64,000 nucleotides of DNA from Acidobacterium sp. (GTDB lineage Bacteria; Acidobacteriota; Vicinamibacteria; Vicinamibacterales; UBA2999): the NCBI GenBank assembly GCA_002737365.1, contig NSIL01000014.1:1-64000 (forward strand). The letters run 5' to 3'. The notes beneath the pieces are model-generated. The model had not been told where the DNA came from. It ran no database searches and was given only the letters and a program-made list of their open reading frames with translations. Position 1 is the stretch's first letter, and each line of letters begins with the position of its first letter. The position numbers were made by a program, and so were the translations under genes. Of this stretch, positions 26,431 to 34,418 are shown in pieces.

Positions 26431-27431
26431 CAGGGGGTGACCGTCACGGTGACGTGGCCGTCCGCCATCAAAGCGCCATCGTCGGCGCGGGCGCGCAGCA
26501 CGTAGACACCGGGCGCCCCGAAGGTGACCTGCACCGACACCTGGCCGTTAGCCGGCATGGCCGGTGGCGCCCAGACCGGTGCCCACGGCGAGTTGGCGCC
26601 TGCCCGCGTGTCTTCCCACGACATCACCTGTTCGGGTGCGAAGGTCACCGAGCCCGGACCGCGATAGACGAACCACGACACATGCAGGCCGACGTTCTTG
26701 CCCACCGTCACGCGCGCCGGCGGCAGCGTCGCGCGGTTGACGCGAATCGGCGCCTGCGAGTCGGGCGAGGTGTCGGCGCCGACGTCGCGGCGCGAACCGG
26801 TGTTGGCGACGGCCGCGCCCGACAGGCCCGAGGAGCGCCGCTTCGGGATGCCGTCGTCACCGACTTCGACAATCAGCGTCACCGGTTGCCCAACCTTGGC
26901 GTCGAGGGCCTTGCGGCCCTGCACCTCCACCGTGGGTGGCTTGTTCGCGCGAATCTCCGGACTGCTCGTCCCCGCGCCCAGCGCGCCGGTTTCCGACGCG
27001 CGCACCACGTCGTCAATCTGGTAGTCGAGCCGCAGGCTGGCATAGGCCTTCTCGGTCTTGCCCTGCGTCGTCAGCGTCCAGACCAACTCGTCCTTCTCGG
27101 TGAAGCCTTTCGGTACCGGCACGCGAAACACGAAGCGGTTACGCCGGGGCAGAAAGCGGGTGGGCTGGCCCTGGTCGGCGCCACCGATGCTGAGGCCGTT
27201 GGCGGGACCGGCCGCCACGTCGACCTCTTCTTCCCAATTCCGGTTCATGTAGCCGAACACGAAGTAGGTCACGCCGTCCGCGCCCACTTCCCAGCCTTCG
27301 TACGCCGGCGACACGTTCTGGCCGCGCGAATACGACAGCGACTGCGCACTCGCGAGCGATGCCGACAGTAGCACTATCGCGGTAACTGCCTTGGCCCAAG
27401 CCCCAGGCCCCAGGCCCCAGGTCCCCGTCAC
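26430..27431 (-). CDS. Secreted protein of unknown function
   Basis: The 333-residue product has a signal peptide (about 14-29, VTAIVLLSASLASAQ) and two Ig-like beta regions. It contains WEVGADGVTYFVFGYMNRNWEEEVD near the start and a C-terminal PGVYVLRARADDGALMADGHVTV domain. I recognise no named family. Similar proteins are seen next to cytochrome c/PHM-like genes in acidobacteria, by recollection only. The start GTG overlaps the preceding gene's stop (GTGA), and residues 4-12 (TWGLGPGAW) are encoded by a G-rich short tandem repeat. It is probably periplasmic and functionally tied to the upstream oxidoreductase. Confidence 0.7.
   Translation of the reverse strand: MTGTWGLGPGAWAKAVTAIVLLSASLASAQSLSYSRGQNVSPAYEGWEVGADGVTYFVFGYMNRNWEEEVDVAAGPANGLSIGGADQGQPTRFLPRRNRFVFRVPVPKGFTEKDELVWTLTTQGKTEKAYASLRLDYQIDDVVRASETGALGAGTSSPEIRANKPPTVEVQGRKALDAKVGQPVTLIVEVGDDGIPKRRSSGLSGAAVANTGSRRDVGADTSPDSQAPIRVNRATLPPARVTVGKNVGLHVSWFVYRGPGSVTFAPEQVMSWEDTRAGANSPWAPVWAPPAMPANGQVSVQVTFGAPGVYVLRARADDGALMADGHVTVTVTP
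27393..27425. repeat. CCTGGGG tandem repeat encoding a protein N-terminus
   Basis: On the minus strand this is about three copies of CCTGGGG followed by CTTGGGCC. It shares GGGGCTTGGGCC with 2366-2391. It forms codons 4-13 of the secreted protein gene. Confidence 0.55.
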
Positions 27432-28885
27432 TGCTGCGGCCGCACCACGGCGGCCGGTTGTGGCGCAATGTTGCAGAGCGGACAGCCAATCACCATGCTG
27501 TTACGCGTCAGCTTCAACTTCTCGCGCCGCGCCGCCATCTCGGCCTGGAATTGTTCGTCCGTCAAGAACACGCGATTGCCCAGGTCAATGAACATGTTGG
27601 CGACCGAGCGGTTGCCAGAGCCCTGCCAGTTGCGCGGATCCGGCACGTTCTTGTTCGACGGCGAATTATCCATGTAGCCGACGATGTGCAGGATGGTGTC
27701 CTTGGGCAGCAGCGGCGCCGTGTCGTCGTCGTAGTCGTAGCCGCGCACCCAGTTGTGGTCGTAGCCCACGCAGTTGATGGTCTGGATGTTGTAACCCCAG
27801 ATCGCTTCGAGGCACATCCGCGCGCCGGGCGCGTGCAGGTGCGGCTCGAACGACAGGATCTTGGTGTTCTCTTTCAGCAGCGCGTAGGCGTGCAGTTGCT
27901 GACCGCCCTCCATGGCCTTGATGTCGATGTCGACGCCGTTGCCAAGCGAATACGTCGCGCGACGATACTCCGGCTGGTAGCCCTTGGGCATGAACTTGAA
28001 CGCGATCTCGAGGTGCGCCTTGGTGTCGCGGCCGTTCGAATGCAGGTGAACCGAGTCGGACACGATGCTCGAGCCAGCCCTCAACAGGCGCGCGGACTTG
28101 GCGTCGAAGAAGTCGGCCTCGCGGCCGACTTCGTGCACCGGCCACGAGGTGCTGTCGTCACTGGCCGCAAGTGAATCCGCGGGGGCCGAGTCTTCGCCGA
28201 GCACGCGCGTGCTCCAGATCATGTGATGGAACACGAAGCGGCCGCCGACGGTTTCGCGGCCGGTCCCGCCAGACTCGACGTCGTTGACCTCCCTGACCTC
28301 CATCGCCGAGACGTAGCGGTCTTCGGTCAGGCCGGTCGGCACGCGCGGGATCTCACCCCACCAGTCGGGCGCGGTGCCCTTAACGAGCATGTCCGTGGTC
28401 TTGACCACGAGATCCGGAGTGCCGATCGCCCACTTCGAGTCGTCGGTCCACGTCCGCGACGGCGGCAGGTCGGTGGGGTTGCCGCGCGGAGCGCCGGCAT
28501 CGGCCCACTTCGCGATCTTGGCGATTTCTTCCGCGCTGAGCGAGGGGTCGTTCTTGAACTTCTGGATGCCGATGTTCTTCTCGACATACCACGGCGGCAT
28601 CACGCCGGCCTTGGGGCCGATGCCGGTGCGCTGCTTGATAGCGCGCGCCCACGGCCGCGCGTCCTCGTAGGTCCGCAGCGACATCGGCGCCACGCCCTCG
28701 GGCCGGTGGCAGTTCTCGCAACTGCGCTGGAGAATCGGCGCAATGTCTCGGGTAAAGGTCACCTCGACCACCGGCACCGATGCCTGGGGTTCGGCGCGCC
28801 CGGCCAGAGGCGCCACAACGGCAGCCACAACCGGGGCCAGGAGAACGACGATCCAGAACGGGGTGCGGCGGGTCGGATTCTCCAT
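27428..28885 (-). CDS. Cytochrome c fused to copper type II monooxygenase-like (PHM-like) domains
   Basis: The 485-residue secreted protein has a signal or anchor helix (10-29) and a c-type heme site C56-E-N-C59-H60 in ILQRSCENCHRPEGVAPMSL. A region follows with the histidine and methionine pattern of ascorbate-dependent copper monooxygenases: H220-H221 (FVFHHMIW), H280/H282, H349-x-H351 (EPHLHAPG) and M405 (GYMDNSPSN). A C-terminal CPLC pair is at 468-471. PHM-type enzymes hydroxylate a C-H bond using two separate coppers. Here the heme domain could supply the electrons. It is divergent, by 56 bases, from a PAL-like propeller and leads the run of secreted protein, GNAT and cupin. Confidence 0.8.
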   Translation of the reverse strand: MENPTRRTPFWIVVLLAPVVAAVVAPLAGRAEPQASVPVVEVTFTRDIAPILQRSCENCHRPEGVAPMSLRTYEDARPWARAIKQRTGIGPKAGVMPPWYVEKNIGIQKFKNDPSLSAEEIAKIAKWADAGAPRGNPTDLPPSRTWTDDSKWAIGTPDLVVKTTDMLVKGTAPDWWGEIPRVPTGLTEDRYVSAMEVREVNDVESGGTGRETVGGRFVFHHMIWSTRVLGEDSAPADSLAASDDSTSWPVHEVGREADFFDAKSARLLRAGSSIVSDSVHLHSNGRDTKAHLEIAFKFMPKGYQPEYRRATYSLGNGVDIDIKAMEGGQQLHAYALLKENTKILSFEPHLHAPGARMCLEAIWGYNIQTINCVGYDHNWVRGYDYDDDTAPLLPKDTILHIVGYMDNSPSNKNVPDPRNWQGSGNRSVANMFIDLGNRVFLTDEQFQAEMAARREKLKLTRNSMVIGCPLCNIAPQPAAVVRPQQ

Positions 28886-28941
28886 GCCAAGAGTATGAAC
28901 CTACCGGGGCCAAGGTGCAAAGGCCGTGCTATCGTCTCGGC

Positions 28942-30069
28942 ATGCGAACGAAATGGCACCTCTCACTCCTCATCCTTCTGGCGGTCCTCGTTGGCGGCAT
29001 CGCATCAGGTCGCGACGTTGCCAGCGCCCAGGCCAAGCCGGCTGCGCCGCGCTTCCAGGTCGATCCGGATTGGCCGCTCGAACTGCCGAATAACTGGATT
29101 CTCGGCTCCGTGACTGGCGTGTTCGTCGACGCCAAGCAGCACGTCTGGGTCACCCACCTGCCCGAGACCCTGACCGAAGAAGAGCTCTATCAGATGCAGA
29201 AGCCGCCCATGGGCACCTGCTGCGCGCCGGCGCCCGTCGTCCTCGAGTTCGACGAGAAGGGCAAGCTCGTTCAGGGCTGGGGCGATGCGGCAACCCAGGA
29301 CGTGTCGCAGTTCCCGAAGAACCCGCACGGCATCTTCGTCGACCACAACGACTTCGTGTGGGTAGGCAGCCACGCCCATCACCGCGTGATGAAGTTCACG
29401 CGCGCCGGCAAGCTGGTGTTCACCATCGGCGAGTTCGACAAGGTTGGCGGCAGCGCCGACACCAAGCTGCTCGGCGGCCCCTCGGGCATCTGGGTCGATC
29501 CCAAGACCAACGAGGCCTTTATCTCCGACGGCTACCGCAACCGACGGGTGGTCGTGGTCGAGGGCGCCACCGGAAAGTACCTGCGGCACTGGGGCGCCTA
29601 TGGCAACGTGCCCGACGACACCGAGAAGTTCGATCCCAAGACGATGATGAGCGGCGCACTGCCCAAACAGTTCTCGACTCCGCACGGCATCACCGGGACC
29701 AAGGATGGCAAGATCTACGTCGCCGATCGCCGCGGCAACCGCATCCAGGTGTTCGACCAGGCCGGCAAGTTCCTCTCGGAGAAGATCATCGCGCCGGCGA
29801 CGCTGTCGTCAGGCTCGGCCTTCGTGCTGGTACCGTCGCACGACGCCGCACAGCAGTACCTCTACATGGCCGACGGCACGAATCACAAAGTGTGGATATT
29901 GCGCCGCGGTGATCTCGAGGTAATCGGCGAGTTCGGCCGTGGCGGCCGCCAGGTCGGCCAGCTCCTGCGCCCCCACGGCATGAGCATCGACAGCCGGGGC
30001 AACCTGTATGTCGGCGAGGCGTCGACAGGGCGCCGCGTGCAGAAGTTCACGCTGCTACCGGGCAAGTAG
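28942..30069 (+). CDS. NHL-repeat propeller, amidating-lyase (PAL)-like
   Basis: This 375-residue secreted protein (signal peptide 1-29) is a beta propeller with NHL repeats. Three PHG motifs, NPHGIFVD (H129), TPHGITGT (H248) and RPHGMSID (H345), are spaced like the three zinc-binding His of peptidyl-alpha-hydroxyglycine alpha-amidating lyase. The blades contain typical VADRRGNRIQVFDQAGKFL repeats. Bacterial members are often labelled amidating lyase-like without proof of activity. ATG 28942 gives a clean signal peptide. The divergent neighbour is PHM-like, and in animals PHM and PAL act in sequence in peptide amidation, so the pairing is suggestive. Confidence 0.82.
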   Translation: MRTKWHLSLLILLAVLVGGIASGRDVASAQAKPAAPRFQVDPDWPLELPNNWILGSVTGVFVDAKQHVWVTHLPETLTEEELYQMQKPPMGTCCAPAPVVLEFDEKGKLVQGWGDAATQDVSQFPKNPHGIFVDHNDFVWVGSHAHHRVMKFTRAGKLVFTIGEFDKVGGSADTKLLGGPSGIWVDPKTNEAFISDGYRNRRVVVVEGATGKYLRHWGAYGNVPDDTEKFDPKTMMSGALPKQFSTPHGITGTKDGKIYVADRRGNRIQVFDQAGKFLSEKIIAPATLSSGSAFVLVPSHDAAQQYLYMADGTNHKVWILRRGDLEVIGEFGRGGRQVGQLLRPHGMSIDSRGNLYVGEASTGRRVQKFTLLPGK

Positions 30070-30076
30070 GCATCAC

Positions 30077-30123
30077 CAGGAGACCAGAAGGTCAAGAGTT
30101 TCTCTTGATCTTCTGGTCTCCTG
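30077..30123. terminator. Long bidirectional hairpin between convergent genes
   Basis: A 22-bp stem with a single G-T wobble and a TTT loop (arms 30077-30098 and 30102-30123) fills the gap between two converging genes, ending at the stop of the minus-strand gene. It is likely a two-way terminator or a dispersed palindromic repeat. Confidence 0.75.
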
Positions 30124-30423
30124 TCATTTCTGCTGCAGCGTCACCAGCACAGCTTCCAGGTCAAACATGTCATGCCCCAGGGCATCGACGGTCACCTGCA
30201 GCCCGGGCCGCAACACCGACTGCGGCAGCTTCTTCAGCCCCTGCATCACCTGCATGGTCTCGTTCATGTCGATCTCGTAAGTCGCGCCGTCCACCGCCTT
30301 CACGTCGAGCTGGGTGGCGTGGACCGTGACGATCGACCCCACGATCTTGAACTTCTCGTGGCCCGAAATGCCCGTCAGTGCCAGGGCCACCAGCAACACC
30401 GTCGCGCATGCCCGTCTCGTCAT
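30124..30423 (-). CDS. Small secreted protein of the copper operon
   Basis: The 99-residue product has a signal peptide (1-19, TVLLVALALTGISG) and a small beta-rich domain (HEKFKIVGSIVTVHATQLDV...). It resembles OB-like periplasmic domains found next to copper-resistance genes, but I cannot assign a family firmly. ATG 30423 is chosen by the signal peptide. It starts one base after the copB stop, so it is the last gene of the copA-copB operon. A role in periplasmic copper handling is inferred from position only. Confidence 0.7.
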   Translation of the reverse strand: MTRRACATVLLVALALTGISGHEKFKIVGSIVTVHATQLDVKAVDGATYEIDMNETMQVMQGLKKLPQSVLRPGLQVTVDALGHDMFDLEAVLVTLQQK

Positions 30424-30424
30424 G

Positions 30425-31210
30425 TCAGAACCATAACCGCAAACCGGTAACCAGTCGCCACCCGCCGACATCCTCGCCCTGCTCGCGGGCCAGGTCGCCG
30501 GTGCCGAACACCTTCCGGTGCCATAGCAGGCCGGCATAGGGCGCCAGCTCGCGGCGGATTTCGTAGCGGAACCGCGCGCCGAACTCGATCGAGCTGAGGC
30601 CGGCGCCGACCTGCCGCTCGGGGTCGGACTTCCCGAAGGCGTTCAGCTCGAAGATCGGTTGGACGGCGACGCGATCGTTCAATAACAGGTCGTACTCCAC
30701 TTCAGCCCTCAACGCAGTCCGCGCTGATTCGCCAAAGTATCCGGTGACTTCGACGTCAAACCACTGCGGCGCCAGACCCTGGAGGCCGATGGCGGCCCAG
30801 GTGCGCGCGGGGCCGGGCGTGAAGTCGTGCCTCACGCCGCCGACCACCGTCCACCAGCGCGAGAAGTTACGCCCCAGCAGCAAATGCCCTTCGGCATCGT
30901 CGAACGCGCCCTCTTGGTAGTTGGCTTCGGTGCGGACCCAGATGCGGTTAAGGTCGCCACCGACCCAGCCTTTGGCATCCCAAATGGCGCCGCCGCCACT
31001 GTCGGACACCTGCCATTCGAGTTGATCGGCCAACACCAAGAAGTGCAGGCCATCGTCGTGAACCGCGTGGCCCTGCAGATCGGGGGGAAACGCCGCCTTG
31101 CGCTCTTCTTCCGTGGGCGGCGGCACGGGCGTCGTTTGCGCCACGACCGTTGACGGCACGGTGCACCCGAGCACCAGCAGCGCCACGCGAAGAAGCCTGG
31201 TGGCACCCAT
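30425..31210 (-). CDS. copB: Copper resistance outer-membrane protein CopB
   Basis: The 261-residue protein has a signal peptide (1-24) and matches the CopB/PcoB family: HDDGLHFLVLADQLEWQ, GGDLNRIWVRTEANYQEG, LLLGRNFSRWWTVVGGVRHDF, and a C-terminal beta barrel ending LRLWF with the terminal Phe needed for outer-membrane insertion. CopB works with the periplasmic oxidase CopA in copper sequestration and export. The start overlaps the copA stop by one base (TAATG), showing coupling. The Met-rich N-terminal repeats of some CopB proteins are absent. Confidence 0.9.
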   Translation of the reverse strand: MGATRLLRVALLVLGCTVPSTVVAQTTPVPPPTEEERKAAFPPDLQGHAVHDDGLHFLVLADQLEWQVSDSGGGAIWDAKGWVGGDLNRIWVRTEANYQEGAFDDAEGHLLLGRNFSRWWTVVGGVRHDFTPGPARTWAAIGLQGLAPQWFDVEVTGYFGESARTALRAEVEYDLLLNDRVAVQPIFELNAFGKSDPERQVGAGLSSIEFGARFRYEIRRELAPYAGLLWHRKVFGTGDLAREQGEDVGGWRLVTGLRLWF

Positions 31211-33015
31211 TATTCCTCCACCCGCACTTCGCGGAACATGCCCGTTTCCATGTGATATAGCAGGTGGCAGTGGTATGCCCACCTGCCCAGGGCATCGGCG
31301 CGCACGCGATATGCGCGCTTCGTTCCCGGCGGCATATCGATGGTGTGCTTGCGGACCTGAAAGTTGCCGGCTTCGTCTTCGAGATCGCTCCACATCCCGT
31401 GCAGGTGAATGGGGTGCGTCATCATCGTGTCGTTGACCAGCACCACGCGCAGGCGCTCGCCGTAAGTGAGCCGCAGCGGCTCGGCGTCGGCGAACTTCAC
31501 GCCGTTGAACGACCAGGCGAAGCGTTCCATGTGGCCGGTGAGATGCAGTTCGATCGTGCGGCTGGGCTCGCGGCCATCGGGATCGGCGAACGTGCTCTTC
31601 AGGTCGGCGTAGGTCAGCACGCGGCGGCCGTTGTCGCGAAGGCCGATGCCGGGATCATTCAGCCGGGCGGTCGGGGCCATGGTCTGCATGTCCACCAGCG
31701 GACTGTTCTCGGTGTCCGGATGCGCCTGGGCGCCACCACCGGCTGACATGTTGTGGCCGGCATGGGGATCAACCGCGGCCGGTGCGGCCGGCATGTTGTG
31801 CCCGGCGTGGGGATCGAGCGCGGCCGGTGCGGCCGGCATAGTGTGACCGGCGTGGGGATCAACCGCGGCCGGCGCCGCCATCGCCGCCATGTCGTGGCCT
31901 GGCCCGCCGTGGCCCATGTCGGCCATGCTCAGCAGCGGCCGCGGATCGAGCGACGGCACCGGCGCCTGCAGGCCCTCGCGCACGGCCAGGGTGCCGGCCG
32001 CGTAGGCGGTGCGATCCATCGCCTGCGCAAAAATCGTGAACGCATCCTGGCCCGTCGGCTCGACGATCACGTCGAAGGTCTCGGCACAGCCGATGCGGAA
32101 CTCATCAACCGACACCGGATGCACGTATTGACCGTCGGCGGCCACCACGGTCATCTTCAATCCCGGGATGCGGACATCGAAGTAGGTCATCGCCGAGCCG
32201 TTGATGACGCGCAGGCGGACGCGCTCGCCCGACTTGAACAGCCCGGTCCAGTTGCCTGCCGGCGTGACGCCGTTCATGAGGTGCGTGTAGGTGTGCCCCG
32301 ACACGTCGGCCAGGTCGGTGGCCGACATGCGCATCTCGCCCCACGCGAGACGGTCGGCGACCGTGGCCTTGAAGCCGTTCTTCCGGACGTCTTTCAGGAA
32401 GTCACCGAAGTTACGGCGATCGCGATTGTAGTAGTCGGCCTGCTTCTTGAGCTTGTCGAACACACGCTTCGGATTTTCGTCGGTCCAGTCGCTGAGCAGC
32501 ACCACATGTTCGCGGTCATAGCGGAACGGTTCGGGCTCCTGCGGATCGATCACGAGCGGGCCATACAGGCCACGCTGCTCCTGAAAGCCCGAGTGGCTGT
32601 GGTACCAGTAGGTGCCGCCCTGGCGCACGGGGAACTTGTAGGTGAAGGTTTGGCTCGGGTGGATGCCGTGAAAGCTCAACCCCGGCACGCCGTCCATGTT
32701 GGCCGGCAGGATCATGCCGTGCCAGTGGATCGAGGTGTCTTCCGACAGCGCGTTGGCCACGCGCAGGGTCACCGTGTCGCCCTCGCGCCAGCGCAGCAGC
32801 GGCGCCGGGATGCTGCCGTTCACGGTGATGCCGGTGCGCGTCGCGCCGGTGAAGTTGACCGGCGTTTCAGCGATGCGCAGGTCGAACTCGGTGCCACGCA
32901 ATGTGGCCTGGCTGGCGCGCGAGTCTTGTGCCAACCCACGCATTGGCCACAGGCCAAAGCCGGCGGCGGCGCTGCCGGCGGCCAGTCCTTTTACAAACGT
33001 CCGTCGATCGATCAT
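31210..33015 (-). CDS. copA: Multicopper oxidase CopA (Tat-exported)
   Basis: The 601-residue oxidase has a twin-arginine signal (DRRTFVKGLAAGSAAAGFG). Three cupredoxin domains carry the copper motifs HWHGMI (type 2/3 site), YWYHSHSGFQEQRG, HPIHLHGMWSD, and the type 1/trinuclear motif AYHCHLLYHMETGMF. Residues about 370-430 form a Met/His-rich insert with three 15-residue repeats (PHAGHNMPAAPAAVD), a likely Cu(I)-binding arm. CopA/PcoA oxidises Cu(I) and binds copper in the periplasm. It follows a small Cys/His-rich secreted protein and is coupled to copB. Confidence 0.95.
   Translation of the reverse strand: MIDRRTFVKGLAAGSAAAGFGLWPMRGLAQDSRASQATLRGTEFDLRIAETPVNFTGATRTGITVNGSIPAPLLRWREGDTVTLRVANALSEDTSIHWHGMILPANMDGVPGLSFHGIHPSQTFTYKFPVRQGGTYWYHSHSGFQEQRGLYGPLVIDPQEPEPFRYDREHVVLLSDWTDENPKRVFDKLKKQADYYNRDRRNFGDFLKDVRKNGFKATVADRLAWGEMRMSATDLADVSGHTYTHLMNGVTPAGNWTGLFKSGERVRLRVINGSAMTYFDVRIPGLKMTVVAADGQYVHPVSVDEFRIGCAETFDVIVEPTGQDAFTIFAQAMDRTAYAAGTLAVREGLQAPVPSLDPRPLLSMADMGHGGPGHDMAAMAAPAAVDPHAGHTMPAAPAALDPHAGHNMPAAPAAVDPHAGHNMSAGGGAQAHPDTENSPLVDMQTMAPTARLNDPGIGLRDNGRRVLTYADLKSTFADPDGREPSRTIELHLTGHMERFAWSFNGVKFADAEPLRLTYGERLRVVLVNDTMMTHPIHLHGMWSDLEDEAGNFQVRKHTIDMPPGTKRAYRVRADALGRWAYHCHLLYHMETGMFREVRVEE
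31747..31881 (-). repeat. Three 45-bp coding repeats in copA
   Basis: Exact 45-base periodicity at 31747, 31792 and 31837 encodes the PHAGHxMPAAPAAxD units. Copies one and two differ at few positions, and copy three is more diverged. The period is 15 codons, so unit gain or loss keeps the frame. Confidence 0.9.
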
Positions 33016-33038
33016 GTACCTGTCTCCTCGCTAGTAGA

Positions 33039-33091
33039 GGCGGGTCTGCCACCTTCGCGCGGAGCGCTTCGGTGGACGGGTCAGACCCGCC
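33039..33091. repeat. Large imperfect palindrome upstream of copA
   Basis: GGCGGGTCTG (33039-33048) pairs with CAGACCCGCC (33082-33091). Inside, CCACC pairs with GGTGG and GCGC with GCGC around a GGA loop, giving a cruciform-like 53-base element between the copA start and the preceding gene. It resembles a dispersed repeat family and could also shape the copA mRNA leader. Confidence 0.7.
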
Positions 33092-33110
33092 GGTTCCATC
33101 GCGAGGGCGA

Positions 33111-33476
33111 TCAGATGCGAAGGACGGAGAGTGCCGCCAGATGCGGCGATTCGTGGCAGAGATGGTGTGGATGGAGGGGAGCACCGGAGGAGGTGAGGTC
33201 GCGGGCTGGCGTGATTAACGCTGTGACCAACGGTGCCGCGCCCAGTTCCTGCGCCTTGACCGTCTTGGCGACCGTCAGCCGCGGTTCGGCGACTTCAGGC
33301 AGGCACGCATGCGACGCCTCACCGCTGATCGCCGTGGCCGGCGCCGATTCCGTGTGGCACGAGGCCACCTCAGGCGTGGCCAGCTCATCGAGACACTCCA
33401 GTCCACACGCGAGCAGCCGGCCCGACGCCAGGAGCATCATGATCACGAGCAGGTGCGAGGTGGAGCGCAGCGACAC
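33111..33476 (-). CDS. Small Cys/His-rich secreted protein upstream of copA
   Basis: This 121-residue product has a hydrophobic N-terminus (LLVIMMLLASGRLLACGLEC). Cysteines and histidines follow in pairs: ACGLEC, ASCH, SHAC and a C-terminal HPHHLCHESPH. I know no named family, but the pattern suits a periplasmic copper-binding protein. GTG 33476 is preferred. A TATAGT box at 33487-33492 lies so close that the transcript would be nearly leaderless, and ATG codons 12 residues later are alternatives. It is the likely first gene of the copper operon, with copA starting 95 bases after its stop. Confidence 0.65.
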   Translation of the reverse strand: MSLRSTSHLLVIMMLLASGRLLACGLECLDELATPEVASCHTESAPATAISGEASHACLPEVAEPRLTVAKTVKAQELGAAPLVTALITPARDLTSSGAPLHPHHLCHESPHLAALSVLRI

Positions 33477-33588
33477 GATTGTTACGACTATACTAAATTC
33501 ATGCGGAAACCGCTCAGCGGCCCAATGTTGCCGCAGCGTCATATGCAGTCACTACCCTAGTCAATCTGTCAATTGTATGGAGGGTGTC

Positions 33589-34407
33589 GTGGCTGCGCCT
33601 GTGAAACATTTCCTGATCGCCTCCGACTTCGACCAGACCCTGAGCTTTAACGACTCGGGCCTGGTGCTGAGCGAGCTGCTCGGCGTCGGTGAGTTCCAGA
33701 AGAAGGTCGATGGCCTGGCCGCGACCCACCTGGTGCAGCAAGGTGGCGAGCTGGCGTACCTGATCCGTCACGATCCGGAGTTTCGCGGCGTGCGCCGCGA
33801 GCATCTGGTCGAGGCCGGACGGCGCGTCCGGATGAAGGGGTCGATCCCCGCGCTGGTGGACTTCCTGCGTCGGGGCATCGACGGCGCGCGATTCACGTTC
33901 TGCGTGGTCTCGGCGGCGCCGCGCGAGGTGGTCGAGTCGGCGCTGGCGGGAATCGTGCCGCCGGACCACATCTTTGGCACCGAGTTCGATTACGACGGGC
34001 TCTCGGGTGAGGTCCGCGCCATCCGTCGCGTCGTCGCCGGCTATGGGAAGGTCGCGGTGATCGAGCAGCTCGAGAGCCGCCTGCAGATTGCGCCCGACCG
34101 CACGATCTACGTCGGCGACGGCAGTTCCGACTTGCACGTGATGCTCCACGTCAACAACCGCGACGGCTTTACGATTGCCGTGTCGAAGAACTGGCAGTTG
34201 GCGCGGGTGGCCAAGAGCACGGTTCTCAGCGACAGCGCGTTCAGCATCGTCGTCCCCATGCTCGATCAGATCTTCGATTGGAGCACCGGGGATATTCGGG
34301 CATTGTTCGAGTCTCACGACCTTGCGCTCGACGACTGGCAGAAAGACCGGACCGATCGCGTCCGAGTGACGGCCGCACGCCAGGCGCCGTCGCGCCCTGC
34401 AGCGTGA
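33589..34407 (+). CDS. HAD-family phosphatase (MtnX/PSP-like)
   Basis: The 272-residue hydrolase has the HAD motifs: motif I LIASDFDQTLSF with the nucleophile Asp, motif II FCVVSAAP, a conserved Lys region (GYGKVAVIEQLE) and motif IV TIYVGDGSSDLHVM. The arrangement is that of the phosphoserine-phosphatase/MtnX branch, so it may dephosphorylate a small metabolite. GTG 33589 follows GGAGGG by 4 bases. An in-frame ATG four codons upstream lies inside the ribosome-binding site and is less likely. It is divergent from the copper operon. Confidence 0.85.
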   Translation: MAAPVKHFLIASDFDQTLSFNDSGLVLSELLGVGEFQKKVDGLAATHLVQQGGELAYLIRHDPEFRGVRREHLVEAGRRVRMKGSIPALVDFLRRGIDGARFTFCVVSAAPREVVESALAGIVPPDHIFGTEFDYDGLSGEVRAIRRVVAGYGKVAVIEQLESRLQIAPDRTIYVGDGSSDLHVMLHVNNRDGFTIAVSKNWQLARVAKSTVLSDSAFSIVVPMLDQIFDWSTGDIRALFESHDLALDDWQKDRTDRVRVTAARQAPSRPAA

Positions 34408-34418
34408 TCGCAAGCAAC

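Noticed and set aside
31747-31881. Repeat array considered as CRISPR
   Set aside because: Only three contiguous 45-base units without spacers, all in frame inside copA.
33039-33091. Palindrome considered as an integron attC site
   Set aside because: No GTTRRRY/RYYYAAC ends and no integrase or cassette array nearby.
31753-33588. A 600-codon plus-strand open frame continuous with the HAD phosphatase gene
   Set aside because: It is antisense to copA and the Cys/His gene, is His/Arg/Gly-rich as expected from a shadow of a GC-rich gene, and has no domain. The SD-supported GTG at 33589 marks the real start.
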